Positions 20,818 through 32,588 of a DNA stretch of 32,592 nucleotides are shown here, one piece after another. Numbering within the stretch: the stretch's first letter is position 1; each line of letters starts with the position of its first letter. The notes beneath the pieces were generated by a model, which saw nothing but the letters and a program-made list of their open reading frames with translations, did not search any database and was not told where the DNA came from. The position numbers and the translations under genes are program-made. The DNA is from Pigoraptor vietnamica (lineage: Eukaryota > Opisthokonta > Filasterea). Location of the stretch: positions 1-32,592 of the forward strand of contig CALSCQ010002512.1 of assembly GCA_943704525.1 (NCBI GenBank), written 5' to 3'.

Positions 20818-22289
20818 GCACGCACGCACACAACGACGGCCGACGCGTGCGGATACACACAAGATAACCAACTATGAAGAGCAAAGGGAGGAAGAGAGAG
20901 AGAACTCACCTCGATGACGCGCGGGTTGAGCATCTCGTCAAAGATGACGTCGACGCCGAGCAGCTGGTAGCAGTTGATGCACGTGTACCCCGCCTGCAGC
21001 TTCTCAAAGTGGCGGCGAAACCGCGCCTCGGAGCTGATAAAGATGTACGTCACCGCGCGGTAGATGCGCTCGAACACCTCCTGCGGGTCCTCGCCGACCG
21101 ACTTGAGGTAGGCCTTGAACTTGGAGAAGCGCCACACGAGCTCGTTGACGTTCTTGAACTTCTTGTTGATGCTCGTGTTGGTCAGAAACTGCGTCTTCTT
21201 CCCGCCCGCCGTCGCGTTCGAGTTGTACTTGGAGCTCGCGAACCGCACGAGGCCCTCGCGGTACATGTAGATGCGGAGGGGGGAGACGGACGTCACGAGG
21301 ACGTACGTGCGCAGGTCAAACTTGTAGCCGTCAACCAGGTACGGGTTGTTGAGGTAGGGTTGCACGATGAGGTTGCTGCGGATCTTGCGCAGCATCGCCG
21401 CCGAGCTCACGACGAAGATGCCCTGTCCTGCGCCCGAGTTGGTCGGCTTGACAATGTACTTGTTCGCCGTGCCGTTCTTCCGCTGCTCGGCGTCAAACGC
21501 GAGGAGCGCGTTGTAATACTTCGGGATGGTCCAGCACGGGAACGAGAACGTCGGCATCGACGACCTGCCCTCGTATTGTGCGAGCGCCGAGCCCACCGTG
21601 TAGCAGAACCCGTCCTTGCGCCACAGCACGCGGCGGAGGCCCTGGATGCGAGAGATGCGCTGGTAGCGCTCGAGCTTAGGGTAGTCCGTGCCGGAAATGC
21701 ACTCGTCGTTGAGATCGCCAATGCCGATGCACAGCATGCCGCTGTACTCGGCGCGGCCGCTGTCGGCGATGAGGCGCAGGCCAGCACGCGCGAGGGCCTT
21801 GCGGTACGTGTCCATGTCGCGCCGCTGCGTCCAGCGCATTCCGCGCATGATGACGTTCGGCCGACGCATCCGAGTCTCGACAATGTGGCGCTCGATCGAG
21901 ATGAGCCGATCGAGGAGAGTGTCGTTTCCCTTTGTGTATCCGAGCGGCAGATCGCGCACGAAGCGGCGAAGCATTTGATTCTCCTTACTTTCTTTGCTCA
22001 ACGCCGCTGCCCTCGCCTTCGCGCGCGCGCGAATAGCGAGACCACCGCGCTTCAACACGGCGCCCCAGTCGACAGCAGCACTGCGCACCGAGATGCCGGG
22101 CCCGTCGGCCGCAGCGAGAGGGCCTCCGGCCTCCTCCGCGACATCGCCGTCCGTTGTTTCGAGGCCATTGTCGCCCGTTGGAGCAAGCGATGTCATGAGA
22201 AATTCGTTGTCGTAGAGAAAAATGACCGCGCCGACGGCCGTCACCAGTACTGCCATAAGGCGCACGGTGCGCGAGTCGATGCGTGGCAT
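19898..22289 (-). CDS. tubulin-tyrosine-ligase family protein with N-terminal membrane anchor
   Basis: ATP-dependent amino-acid ligase family that modifies tubulin tails (glutamylation, glycylation or tyrosination). Exons (complement): 22289-20910 and 20680-19898; 2163 nt, 720 aa. Residues about 9-26 (VRLMAVLVTAVGAVIFLY) form one hydrophobic segment preceded by MPRIDSRT, like a signal anchor. The ATP-grasp core has KYIVKPTNSGAGQGIFVV (near 275), DGYKFDLRTYVLVT (near 325), FLTNTSINKK and LGVDVIFDEMLNPRVIEVNG (split by the intron), all TTL hallmarks. Upstream YQRISRIQGLRRVLWRKD is also TTLL-like. The last 110 residues are strongly acidic (Asp/Glu, Gly, Ala) and probably disordered. An upstream ATG at 22352 would add 21 residues. 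The specific TTLL class cannot be told from motifs alone. Confidence 0.9.
20772..20832 (-). repeat. (GT)n microsatellite in the TTL intron
   Basis: (CA)n then CACG units on the + strand, GT on the sense strand of the TTL transcript, inside the 229-nt intron (20909-20681). Confidence 0.95.
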
Positions 22290-22529
22290 GGTCGCTCCCT
22301 TGTGGTGTCCACCCACGGAGCGTGGTGAAGAGAAGAGCGGGTTATGGCTCACGATGCGCGCGTGCGCAAGTAACAGCAGCGGTGAATCTCAAATGAAAGT
22401 GCAGTTGACTGGAATCGTACGCATACCGCAACTCACACGCACACACACACGCACGTACATGTGCGCACTGCCACACACACACGGCCAAAAAATTGCTCGA
22501 TTCCCACGGTCCACCGCCACAGCCGAATA

Positions 22530-22655
22530 CCCACCCTATATTCAACACGCGACCGTGACCCCCACTCTACACGGAGCGGATCCAACCCCCACCCTAGCAC
22601 AGCATTCCTGTCTAACCCCAACCACAGGCGCCGTGCCGGAGACCCCCACCCTGCA
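22530..22655 (-). repeat. degenerate array of CACC boxes upstream of TTL
   Basis: Five units fitting ACCCCCACCCTA, with cores starting at 22532, 22563, 22590, 22619 and 22647 (spacings 31, 27, 29, 28). The fourth unit reads CAACC instead of CACCC and the second CACTC. Spacers are unrelated. It lies 240-370 bp upstream of the TTL ATG and mirrors the array upstream of CDO1. Confidence 0.5.
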
Positions 22656-23023
22656 TCGCACCCCATTGTTCAGGCAATTAGCATGGGTGTTGGCCAATCG
22701 GGCATTCGAAGCAGGGGTGTTTTGCACCATCTCTGAGGCTCTGAAAAAGTTCACATCCGGGGTGAAAATTATTTTTGCGTTATTTTCACCTAAAATTTTT
22801 GACTGGCGCCGCGGGAAAAAAATGGGTCGCACGTCCGTGCACGCAGTGCGCACACTGTTGGAGATGTCCCATATATTCCTTAACAAAACATGTAGATAAA
22901 TTCCTTGACATGCAAAAGAGTTTGTATTACCGTGATATTTGAAAAACTGTTAAAGTTACATGCTATTTTGTCGACTGTGTTTCCGGCCAGTTTTCGAAAA
23001 CACACTGTGCGCGGCGAGCTGCG

Positions 23024-23134
23024 CAGGAGATCGTAACAGGAGATCGGACCAAATGAGAATAGTTTCGTACAAGCTTATAAATGTCTCATCTGAAGAAAAA
23101 TAGAAATTCACCGATATCCTGTTACGATCTCCTG
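23024..23134. repeat. 24-bp inverted repeat with 63-nt loop
   Basis: Left arm 23024-23047 begins CAGGAGATCGTAACAGGA. Right arm 23111-23134 is its reverse complement with one mismatch in 24. The inner 18 bp are perfect. The RNA would form a long hairpin around an AT-rich loop. It could be a foldback (MITE-like) element remnant, a structured RNA or a cruciform site. No target-site duplication was recognised. Confidence 0.85.
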
Positions 23135-23806
23135 TGCATGCGTGCAAAGTTGGACTACTTTTCACTATAGGTTTGTATGGGACGTCTGTCAAGTTTGACG
23201 AGCCGCATAGAGACCGAGCTACAATATATTCGAGTCGCTATTGCGCCAATTGTTATTACATATACGCGCCTACGCCGTCCATGGATTAGAAAAAAATTCG
23301 GTTTCCGTTTTGAGATGCAATCGCGGCCGCCATCTATCTCGGTTTCTCGGATTAGGTACTGAAATTTGGCTGAGAATTCGTGATTGCACGCAGTGCAAGT
23401 GACGTCAGAAGACAAGTTGACCCATCACACCGGGCCACTGCGGTAGAAATGCGGAGGCACACACGAGTTCAACAAAATGCCAATTCCATCCGGGGTGCAA
23501 ATCAGAAATTGTGTCTGGACATACCTTCAAATTTATCAGTCAGTTGCTCACCCCGTCGAAGGGGTGCGTTTTGACAGGCTCACTGCGATTGGCTGGCTGG
23601 TTACCCGCCAGTTTGCCAAATCGTCGGAAAATTGCAATACAAAAACGTAAAAAAAAAATTGTGCTAAAACTGAAAACTGATCTCTGAGCACGGAGAATAG
23701 AGAGCGTGGTGGCGTGAGAGAAAGTGATAGAAAGTTGTGTGTGTGTGTGTGTCTGTGTAGGTGTGTGTCTGTGAGGGAGAGAGAGGGAGAGAGGAGAAGT
23801 TTCGAA

Positions 23807-25136
23807 ATGGAGGTAAGTGGCCCATTATTGGCGAGACACAGAAGCACGCCCCGACTACTTGAGCTCACAATTGAATTGCTCCCGGCAGCCCTCGCTAGGC
23901 AAGCGCAAAGCAGAGGAGGGGGGGGATGAAAGTGCTTGGCGTGCGATCCAAGCAAGCGGATGGAAAAGACGAATTCGACGACCAGGGCGAGCATGAAGGC
24001 GCCGCCGTGGGCGATGACGACGACGACGACCGTGATTTGGAGAAGGCGCTCGAATATGGCACCACGACATTGGACCTATCAGGGTGTGTCTTTGTCGCGT
24101 CGACGCGTCACGTGGCGGAAGGCGGGTATGATGCGCAGAAGGCCGCCGCTCCGTCATTTTTTTCGAATTTCGAGCCGTACGTACGTGCAGTACGTGCGTG
24201 GGAGTGCCAGTCACAGCGCATGTTCCTGAATTCGGATCGCAGGCGCCTCCTTGTCGACTACACAAGGCTCATCGGCTGCCAAGCTGATGGCCGTTTTGGG
24301 GGTGGTAACAGAAAGAGCCGCCTCGTGACGGGACCGAAGGGGTGCGGCAAATCGACCTTCCTCCAGGCGATCGTGTGCGCTGCGGCCGCGTTGGTGCCGA
24401 ACTATCTCGCGGTGTGGGCCTCTGTGGATGCGTTCTCTGTGCCCAGTGTCATTCTCGCGAAGGCATGGGCGCAATTGACGTCGAAGCAGCTCGTACCTCT
24501 GTCCGAGCAGAGGAACTTGAAGTGCGTCCGCGATGCGCTTCACAAGAACTGTTGGCGCGCGCTCCTCTTTCTCGACGAGTTCCATACGTTGTACCTTTCT
24601 CCGCCATCGGACGAGGACGCAAAGCTCGCGCTCGACCAGACCAATGGGATCGTTAGGGACACGAACGACACTATCCTCCTGGCCGTCGCAGGCACAGTTT
24701 GCCGTATCTTCGCGATTTGTGCTTCGGCAAGCACAGCTATCCGGACCCGGTTTTTCCGATCTACAAGGGCCTCGCCAACAACCTCAATCAGCAGCGGACG
24801 GCGGTTCGCTATCTGGGTCCAGTCGTCACGCGGTGGGAGTTCGTCGACATGATCAAGTGCATGACGGACGACGAGGTTTCCCGTTTCTCAGAGGACGGCG
24901 AGCTCACCGCCTTTTTCCTCGCGACTGGCGGCGTGGTTCGTGCAGTGCTTTCTGCTTTGAGGCTGCTCTTGTGCGGACCAGCTGTTGCGTCGGATGGCGA
25001 CGACTGTGTAAGGCCGCATCGGCTGCAAGCGCTGGCGGAGGATGCGGAGCTGCACCCCTTCTTGCATCTCTTGCTCGAGCAGCTCGCTGAGAGTCATCAG
25101 ATATCGGCCGCGATCGCGATCCATGGTCATGGCTGA
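23807..25136 (+). pseudogene. P-loop (AAA/STAND-like) ATPase with frame breaks
   Basis: The main open part (from about 23926) encodes a Walker A box GPKGCGKST (about 24331-24357), a Walker B box LLFLDEFH (about 24562-24585) and a sensor-like strand ILLAVAGT. At about 24695-24705 the homologous-looking reading moves to another frame, continuing LPYLRDLCFGKHSYPDP and on to TGA at 25134-25136. A one-base deletion or a sequencing error would explain it. A second break lies at a run of eight G (23928-23935): a plausible short first exon (ATG GAG then GTAAGT at 23807-23812) and KRKAEE-coding exon do not stay in frame with the acidic N-terminal region. I cannot assign the family. Large multicopy eukaryotic P-loop families linked to RHS/Crinkler-type elements are one possibility. 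Two frame problems plus the ITS just downstream favour a decaying mobile or subtelomeric gene. Confidence 0.6.
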
Positions 25137-25594
25137 AGCCCGTGTCGGTTCAGCAGCTTGACGCGTTGCGGACCAACATACCTAACCCTAACCCTAACCT
25201 TTCTCTACTTGTTTGCTTCCGAGTGACGAGTGAGAGAACCCGTCCGCACTGTCTCGTCACATGTGCGTATGAATCTTGACAGGCGCGGTTACCGCCAGTT
25301 TCATACCACGCGCGACAAGGCAATCGTTGGAAAAAAAAGAAAACTAAGTTGCTTGAAACGGCTCGTGTCCTTCAGCGGGCAGTCGAGAGCGAGAGTCCGT
25401 ATCCCGGCACGACATCGAGCAATCCTAGCCCCCGTGGCGACTATGAATTTTCTGAAGCTTTGTTACAATGAAGCAAAGAAGCGCTCGTAACTGCGACACG
25501 CCACACACGCCGCAACGCAAGATCGAGCCACGCCAGCGCAGAAAACACAATCTGGGCGCAATGTGAGCGCGCCAACCGCGAGATCATGTGGTCC
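25137..25594. other. flank of the ATPase with interstitial telomeric repeat; 3' flank of CPT1
   Basis: 458 bp after the ATPase stop and before the CPT1 stop on the other strand. Contains the CCCTAA tract at 25181-25200. The rest has no recognisable gene. Confidence 0.5.
25181..25200. repeat. interstitial telomeric sequence (CCCTAA)3
   Basis: CCTAACCCTAACCCTAACCT, 20 bp with three tandem units of the TTAGGG-type telomere repeat, 45 bp downstream of the ATPase stop codon. Known sources are double-strand-break repair with telomerase, or a former chromosome end. A transposon end is another option. Confidence 0.85.
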
Positions 25595-28516
25595 TTACTG
25601 CGAGAAAAGCTCGCGCATGTCCTTCAGGGCGAGCTCGATCTGCTGGGCAAAGCGAGACGAGTCCGTGTCCGGGCACGACTTCAGGCTGCTCACGTGGAAG
25701 TAGAAGCGGTCCTCGCCGACAATCATGTAGCTGCACCCGTAACTGGAAGCGGACATACGACCACAATTCGATTAAAAAATCACGTGCCGGCACCAACTTC
25801 TATCAAGCAATCATCCAATCTGCACCGCACAGGAAAATACGCACCCGTCGTCAGCGACGGGGCCAAAGCCGCCGCCCGGGGACACGCGCTCGAGATCCTT
25901 CGGGTCGTTCAGGTTCCACAGGTTCGTCTGCTGCTGGGGCTGCTGGCTCGTCGACAGCCGCCAGGGCTGGCTGAGAGCCTCCTTCAGGAATTCCGAATCA
26001 ACGCCCGTGCCCTTCGACACGATGTAGAGGCCAAAGAGGTGGCGATCGACACCTGAGGAGAGGGTTGACGCCATTTTAGTGGTCATGTCTTGCAACGTGG
26101 GATGAGCGAGGAGACGCCCGACAGAAATGCTCACCCTTGCCGCTCATGGCATCGCGATAGTACGACTGGTGTGTCTCCGCGGCAATCTGGAGCAGGCGGA
26201 TCCGCTCCTTCTTCTGCACACCGCAACGGCGCCAATTCAGCACCCTATCACTTTACACAGTCCAAAAGCACGCCAGCGTAACTCACCGGCAGCTTGTCCT
26301 CGATCATCGAGTTGATGAACGCGACGGAATCGACCGATACGGGGCGCACCGTCTCCGTGCGGCCATCGCGGAACAGACGCGTCATCGAAGACTCGTACGT
26401 GAGCGCAAACTTCTTGGCGTCGCGGCGGTACGCGAGCTGGAGGGCCATCTGCACCCACGCGTCGGGCGACACGCGGCACTTCTTCACAAAGCCCTTGCCG
26501 TACTGGTAGTGCGCGAGGATGCGGAGGTCAAAGTCGTTGATGAGCTTCTTAGCGTTCTCGTACGCCTGGCGAATTGTCTCCTCGGCCTCGCCGGAAAACT
26601 CCCAGCGGAGGCGGCGGGGGACGGGCAGGGCGACCGTCGCGACGGGCGTCGCGGGGCGCTTGTTGTAACCGTTCTTGGCGTAACCGGTGCGGACCTCCAT
26701 GCACATGGACCACTCGAACATGTGGCCCATCACGGGCGCGTCGGCCCACGAGTGCTCGACGTTGAGGCCGCACTTGCCGTTCGAAAACACCACAAACGTA
26801 AACGACTTGTCGAACCACCGGTTGCGGCCATCGCCATGGATCAGCTTGCGCCCCATCTCGGTGAGGTCGCCCGACGCTTCGTTGTCGAGCGAGACGACGA
26901 AGACGGCCGTGTCAATGGCGGTGAGAGAGTCGCGGTTGACGCCCGCGCTGAAATAGCTCAGGCGCGCCTCGGCCCACGTCGTGCGGTTCTCGGCGGTGAG
27001 GGCGGGAAGCGAGGCCTCGGCAACGGTGGCGCCGGCGCGGTCGGCATCATCGACGATCCACTTGAGCTGGCTGCGAGTGAGCAATCAACAGGGATCAGAC
27101 ACGCAATTCCGGGCGCCTTTCCGAGCCGGCAACTTGGCCGTCGTGCGCAAATCCAAGCTAGAGTAGTGTTGCGTGCAGACTGAGACAAACCTCTCAAACT
27201 CGAGGGTGGTGAGGGCGGTGCCGTCCGGACGGAAGCAGTCAAGCCGGTAAAACGCGCCGTTGCGGAGAACGACAATGTGCTGGCTCTCGTCCTCCGAGTA
27301 GTGCTCAATCGTGTCGAGCTCGTGGCCAGGGAGGCGGGTCGTGGAAAACATGCGGCGGTACTGGTTCATACACATCGGGACCTGACAAAGAGCGAACGAT
27401 ATGTGAGGAAACTGCGAGATTGCACGTTGCATCGACCGCGCTCACGCAGGCTCGCGCCTCCCGCCTTTTCCCAAGAGACACTACATACAGACACACACAG
27501 ACGGCCAACAAAGCACAACACACACACAAACATACGCAGTGCAACGCACAACTCACCGTGTTGCGAATGAACATGGGCTCGAGCTTCTCGCGGTCCAGCA
27601 TCTTCTTGAACTTGAGCATCTGGGTGATGAGGTTGGCGGCGCGCGCGACCTGGACGGTCGTCGGCACAAACTTGTCCGAGTCGATGACGTAGTAGTTGCT
27701 GTTAATCATGATCGGCGACCGGCCCATGAGGTAACAGTACTTCTCCCACCAGTCCGTCACCTGCAACGCACGCCGACGCAATCGAGTGTTACACTCTGGC
27801 CCACACGCCCACTTCCGTGTTGCATCCACACAGACCCTCTTACACCCTCTCCTGTCACATATGCATTATGCAGGTTGAGCAGGCAGTCATCAACACCCAC
27901 GTAGTTCGGGGCAATCCACGACTTGAGCACAAGGTAGCGCTGGAGCTTGGGGCCTTCGTTGCGAAGAAAGTCCTCGCCCTTCTTGGACACGCGCGCAAAT
28001 TCCTCGTCCGAGAGGAGAGGGCGGACGGTCGTGAGGTACTTCGAGATGGTGGCACGGAGGGAGGGAACGGGGAGGCGGGGGAGCGTCTGCTGGTTGCTGT
28101 AGAGGAGGGGGTGGCGGCCGCTGAGGATGCGGACAAAGCCCTGTGGAGCGACACACGCGACATCAGCACTCACAAAAATCATTGATAAGATTGCGCAGTC
28201 GCTCGCGCACTCGTGCACACAAGGGGAGACCCACCGCCCACACGGCGACAAAGAGGTTCTGCTTGCCGGGCTGCTCGTAGAGCCAGCCCTTGTACGAGAG
28301 GAGGCCGCGCAGGAGGAACTTGCGCGTCACGGCCTGGCCAAAGACGACGCCGGTGCCCGTCGCGACGGCGAAGAGCGACGCCTGCTGGATCTTCGTGAGG
28401 CGGCTGATCCTGCACGCAGCAACAGGTTTCATTTCAGCGAATGTGCTGCGAATCCACTTGTCGTGCGGCACTCGATGCAAGTCGCCAGGTGTAGTAGCCA
28501 CAGTGATAATGCGAGA

Positions 28517-28549
<33 letters not shown>

Positions 28550-28961
28550 CACGCACGGACGCACACATACACCACACCCAGGCCGCACGGCAGCCACAGA
28601 CAGAACCAACAGGCGCAATGACGTGACGTGCACAATCCGACAGCGGCACGCACCAGGGAATCTTTGACTCGGCCTTCCAGAGGAGCGAGGCGACCTTCTC
28701 GGTACGGTGATTGTCGATGAGCATCACAGCCGCAATGCCGCCCACAGTGAGCGCCCAGTGCGCGGGGTTCGCGGGGTAAACGAAGTTGATGAGCCAGTTG
28801 CGCAGCTCGCGGAGCTTGCGGCGAAACGAGCGCTTCGACTGGCGAAGGAGGCTGCGGAACGCATTCTTGTCGATGCGCAGCAGCAGACCCTCCCCGGAGA
28901 CAGAGAGCTCAAAGCTCGGGACGGTGATGGCGCCAGTGACGGCGCTGCGGGCCTCCGCCAT
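25595..28961 (-). CDS. CPT1: carnitine O-palmitoyltransferase 1
   Basis: Outer mitochondrial membrane enzyme that makes acylcarnitine from long-chain acyl-CoA, the entry step of mitochondrial beta-oxidation. Exons (complement): 28961-28654, 28409-28235, 28140-27901, 27760-27557, 27381-27191, 27070-26287, 26213-26135, 26052-25845, 25742-25595; 2337 nt, 778 aa (human CPT1A 773). The N-terminal regulatory stretch starts MAEA. Two membrane segments lie near residues 67-83 and 112-128 with VYPANPAHW between. Core motifs are [36 protein letters not shown], catalytic H479 in [49 protein letters not shown] and [13 protein letters not shown]. Methionine in ESSMTRLF is the residue that marks malonyl-CoA-sensitive CPT1 against CPT2. 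Glu3, needed for inhibition, is kept while His5 is Arg. Introns 1 and 4 are GT-rich in the sense direction. Confidence 0.95.
28519..28547 (-). repeat. (GT)n microsatellite in CPT1 intron 1
   Basis: (CA)14 on the + strand, extended by GCACG units, GT in the sense of CPT1. Confidence 0.95.
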
Positions 28962-29152
28962 TCCCACTCGAGCCCCACGGGTGCACGGCGAGAGCGGCGG
29001 TGATTTTGGTCGAGAAATGCGGCGAGGATGTGAAGGAGGCGAGCAAGTCTATTTGTGCCGTGTTGCTCTGAGGGACAATACCGGAGTGAGGGGTGAGCAG
29101 CGGAGAAACCGAGGGAGTGTCAGCAGGTGCGTGTGCGTGCGTGTGGGCTGCG

Positions 29153-29188
<36 letters not shown>

Positions 29189-29508
29189 TGTGACTTGCGG
29201 AACCGGGCACGCAAAAAAAAAAAACGTTCCGATATTCTCTCTCTGGTACTGAGCCCATAGTGAAGCGACAAAAGGCAAAAGTCCGATGCCCAGTTACTAT
29301 GGCGCACCATTGCGCACTCGAAAATAAAACACGCTCACTATGAACAATCTATGGAAATGGAGGCCCCGAAATAAATGCAAGCCAATTCACGTGATGGTGG
29401 ACATGTGATAGGATACGACGGGCTAACACCGGATTATCCTTGTTACATCAATGGCGCGAAATTCAAAACGGCGGCTTCTTCCATGTCGCCAAAAACAACG
29501 GCGATGAG
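28962..29508. promoter_or_regulatory. bidirectional promoter region of CPT1 and the SPICE1-like gene
   Basis: 547 bp between divergent starts. It contains a (GT)14 tract (29158-29185) and three CACTATGG-type sites: reverse at 29255-29262, TTACTATGG at 29294-29302, and CACTATG at 29336-29342 followed by CTATGG. A CACGTG E-box (about 29388) next to a CCAAT-like word is also present. No TATA box seen. Confidence 0.5.
29158..29185. repeat. (GT)14 microsatellite in the CPT1/SPICE1 intergenic region
   Basis: Uninterrupted GT run on the + strand, preceded by GTGCGTGTGCGTGCGTGTGG. Confidence 0.95.
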
Positions 29509-32377
29509 ATGAGTTTCTGCGCCGATAGCCCATCGTACACGCATGCGAGCACAAAAATGAAGCACTTCCCCACGCGCGGAAAGTCGCCCGGCGGTACAAC
29601 GCCGAAGAAGAAGTCGCCAAAGCCCCTGCCGGCGTGGGATGTGAGTGTGATTCTTCCGTACTCGCCAGTCGAGCAATCGAGTCAGATTATTGAACATCGA
29701 TCTCTTATTTGCAGAGCACCATCAACAACCTCAACGAGCTGAAGCTGTCGAAGAAAGTGCTGGTGGGTCGAGAGTTCTTGTCTGAGACAGCGCGTCATCT
29801 CGTGTGCATTAAGTTTGTTGTCATGGTGATAGGCGGACCGAAGAAAGCTCTACCAGTCGCCGCATCTCGAGGCAGCCCGCGAAGAATTGCGCCACAGGGC
29901 TGGGTATGGAGGTGGGGTGTCGGTGAAAGAAGGGTTTGGCGAGCAGGGCAGTGTGTGCGTCTGTCTAGACGCCGTGTAACATGGTGATGCCGCAGACATT
30001 GACGCGGCCGTCGCCCACTCGAAAGACGATGTCCTCGCATTTGCCCGTTCAACCGACGCCGTGCGCGCCCTCCGTGAGGTATTCGGCTCGCAGGAACGTG
30101 CGTCCAAGGTGCGAGTCGCCGTGTTTGCGTGCGTTTGCGTGCGTTTACGCGTGTGCATTGTGTGTGAATGGACTCCTATCTACGCGTTTTTCCAGGTGAG
30201 CGAAGCACCCATGCGCATCAAGGCAACGGCGTCCATCACGCGCGCTCCTCAGAATCACGGGGAGGACGAAGAGAACGAGCGCAGCCGCGGGAGTCTCACG
30301 GACAGCGACGGCCACCAAAACTCGACGACACAGTCGACGGGAACGCCGCCCGCCCACCTGCGCGCCGTCGCAACTAACGACATGGCCAGTCCCGGTTTGC
30401 CGTTCATGCCCAACACGCCCGCGCCCACGACACCGCGCGACGTGCGACGACACGCCGCACTCGGCGCCATGGGTGGTGCGGTCGGAAAGACGCCGCACAA
30501 CGCGTTCCGCACGATTCGTCCCTCCTTTGACGAGCGGGAAGAGGAAGACTTTGGCGCGGACGATGAGGCAATGACAGAGGCGCACTTATCGCCTGCTAGC
30601 CCACTCGACCGCTTCCGCAAGGCGCTCGCGGAGAGCTCGTCGGGCGTTCTGGCGTCGTCGGTTCTTTCGGCGCTGCACTCTGTGAGGGCTGCGGATGCCC
30701 TCGTGGAATCGCCGCCGTCGCTGTCGGGCTCTACCGCCGCGCCAACGTTTGCCACGGTGCGAGTAATTTCGCCACTTGGTCGCGACGTTGAGGTGAATAC
30801 TGTGACTACCGTGTGTGCGTGTGTCTGCATCCATGCGTGCCTGCGCGTCTCGAGCGCGCGTGCGTGCGCGTTTGCGTATGTCCTGTGTCGTAGGAATAAT
30901 CAGCCTTTTACGGCTCGTATAATGCCCATAACTAGAGTCTCACCACGTGCCACCCAAAATTTGCTTGCAGACGTATGCGGACGGCGAAATTCCATCACCG
31001 AACGACAGCCTCATGTCCGCGCTATCAGTCGGGCGCAATGAAAGGGCTCAATCGACGCCTGCGAAGCCGTTGCCGCCCCAGGGAGCGCCCGCCGCCGCAC
31101 ACCGAGTGAAGTTTGCTCTCGTGAAGGACAGCCCGGCCGAAGTACCCCTCTCGCAGCAGCACGAAGACGCTGCGAAAGCGACGACGCTCAGCGTACCCAG
31201 GCCACAGCGTCCTCCTGAGCCGCACGCACAGCCCTCTCCTGCTGCGGCGAGCCCCGGCATGTCGACGTCGTTCCAGTCAGAGGCAACGTCTGGGGCGGAG
31301 TCTCCGTCGCGCGCGTATGCCGACATCATGCGCCTCACGAACGTGGTGCGCTCGCTCGAAGAGGACGTTGCCGAGTACGAGCGCGACACGGGACGGACGG
31401 CCGTTCCCGCGACCTCCGCCATCACAAACGGCGTTGTGGTGGGTTCCTACGTGTGTCTGCTTGATTGTATGACGAGCGTATCTTGTGTCGGACCCCAAAT
31501 CCCGAACGATTTTTCTCATCGTTTTTCGTTCACAGGCCGACAAGGGCGACTGTGTTGCGTCGGTCCTGAGCCTTCTGACGCGGCTGATCTATCACTTGCG
31601 ACAGGTGTGTATTGCTTGTGATGACTCGATGTGAATCGTTTGTGGGCTGTGCGCACATGATGGTCACGAGTGTTCATTGCCGCGTGCACTACGCATTCAG
31701 AGCGAGAAGGACGCCAACGCCAAGCGCGAGCGCTCGGAAGAACTCGAGGCTGCACTCTCCGACGCAACCGACACGGTGGCACGTCTTACGGAGGTGCGTT
31801 GCGTTGTCTCTACTTCAGAGACAGAGAAAGTACGTGCCACGCACTCACAGTCGAATTGGTGTCGCAGGAAAACAAGCGCCTCTCCGCGCGCATCCTCGAG
31901 CTCGAACAGCGCTCTGAGGCTGGCTCGCGCCGTCCCATTGCGCCCACAGCCGCCCCTGCTCTCGCCCAGCAACCGCAGACGAGCGAATGGTCCAGCGAGG
32001 ACGACATGGAATCCGAATTTCCGGAGAATTTCTTTGCCGCCGCTCCTTCCGCCGCTGCACGCGGTCTCACGCGGCCGCTCACGACAGTTTCGCGCGAGAC
32101 GGCGCTCGAGCGTGTTGCCTTCAAGCCCATCTCCGCGAACGACGAGTGGCCAATGCCGCTTGCTGAAATGCAGGCGGCGCTTGACGGCGCGAAGGCCCCT
32201 AAGGGCGACACCATGACAAAGCCAACGAACGAACAACGGAAAGCGGCTCCCACTTCCCAGCTGAAAGAAATGGCGCTACCGCACGGTCCGCTCCCTCGGC
32301 GGGCCGTTGGGAAGCCTGTCGAAGGAAAGGTGGGACCGGCACCCCTGTTGCTGTGTGTGTGTGTGTGCGTGTGTGCG

Positions 32378-32409
<32 letters not shown>

Positions 32410-32509
32410 CGCCCGCGCGTGTGTGTGTGTGTGTGCGTGTGTGCGTGTGTGTGTGTATGTGCGTGTGTGCGTGTGTGCGTGTGTGTGTATGTGCGTGTGT
32501 GCGTGTGTG

Positions 32510-32588
<79 letters not shown>

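Larger units (their letters stand above)
22290..23806. other. long intergenic region: TTL promoter plus AT-rich segment
   Basis: 1.5 kb. The first part upstream of TTL has a CA-rich run (22434-22482), a CACC-box array (22530-22655) and a CCAAT word (GGCCAATCGG, about 22693). From about 22870 base composition turns AT-rich. An inverted repeat (23024-23134) and a CRE palindrome (23400-23407) follow. A GT/GA-rich tract (23735-23796) precedes the ATPase start. No tRNA, snRNA or intact ORF was recognised. Short frames at 23177-23362 and 22956-23192 have no family resemblance. Confidence 0.45.

Noticed and set aside
20874-22328. Antisense frame of 484 codons across the TTL gene
   Set aside because: The minus strand encodes complete TTL motifs. 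The antisense product is Arg/Val/Ala-rich with no family resemblance.
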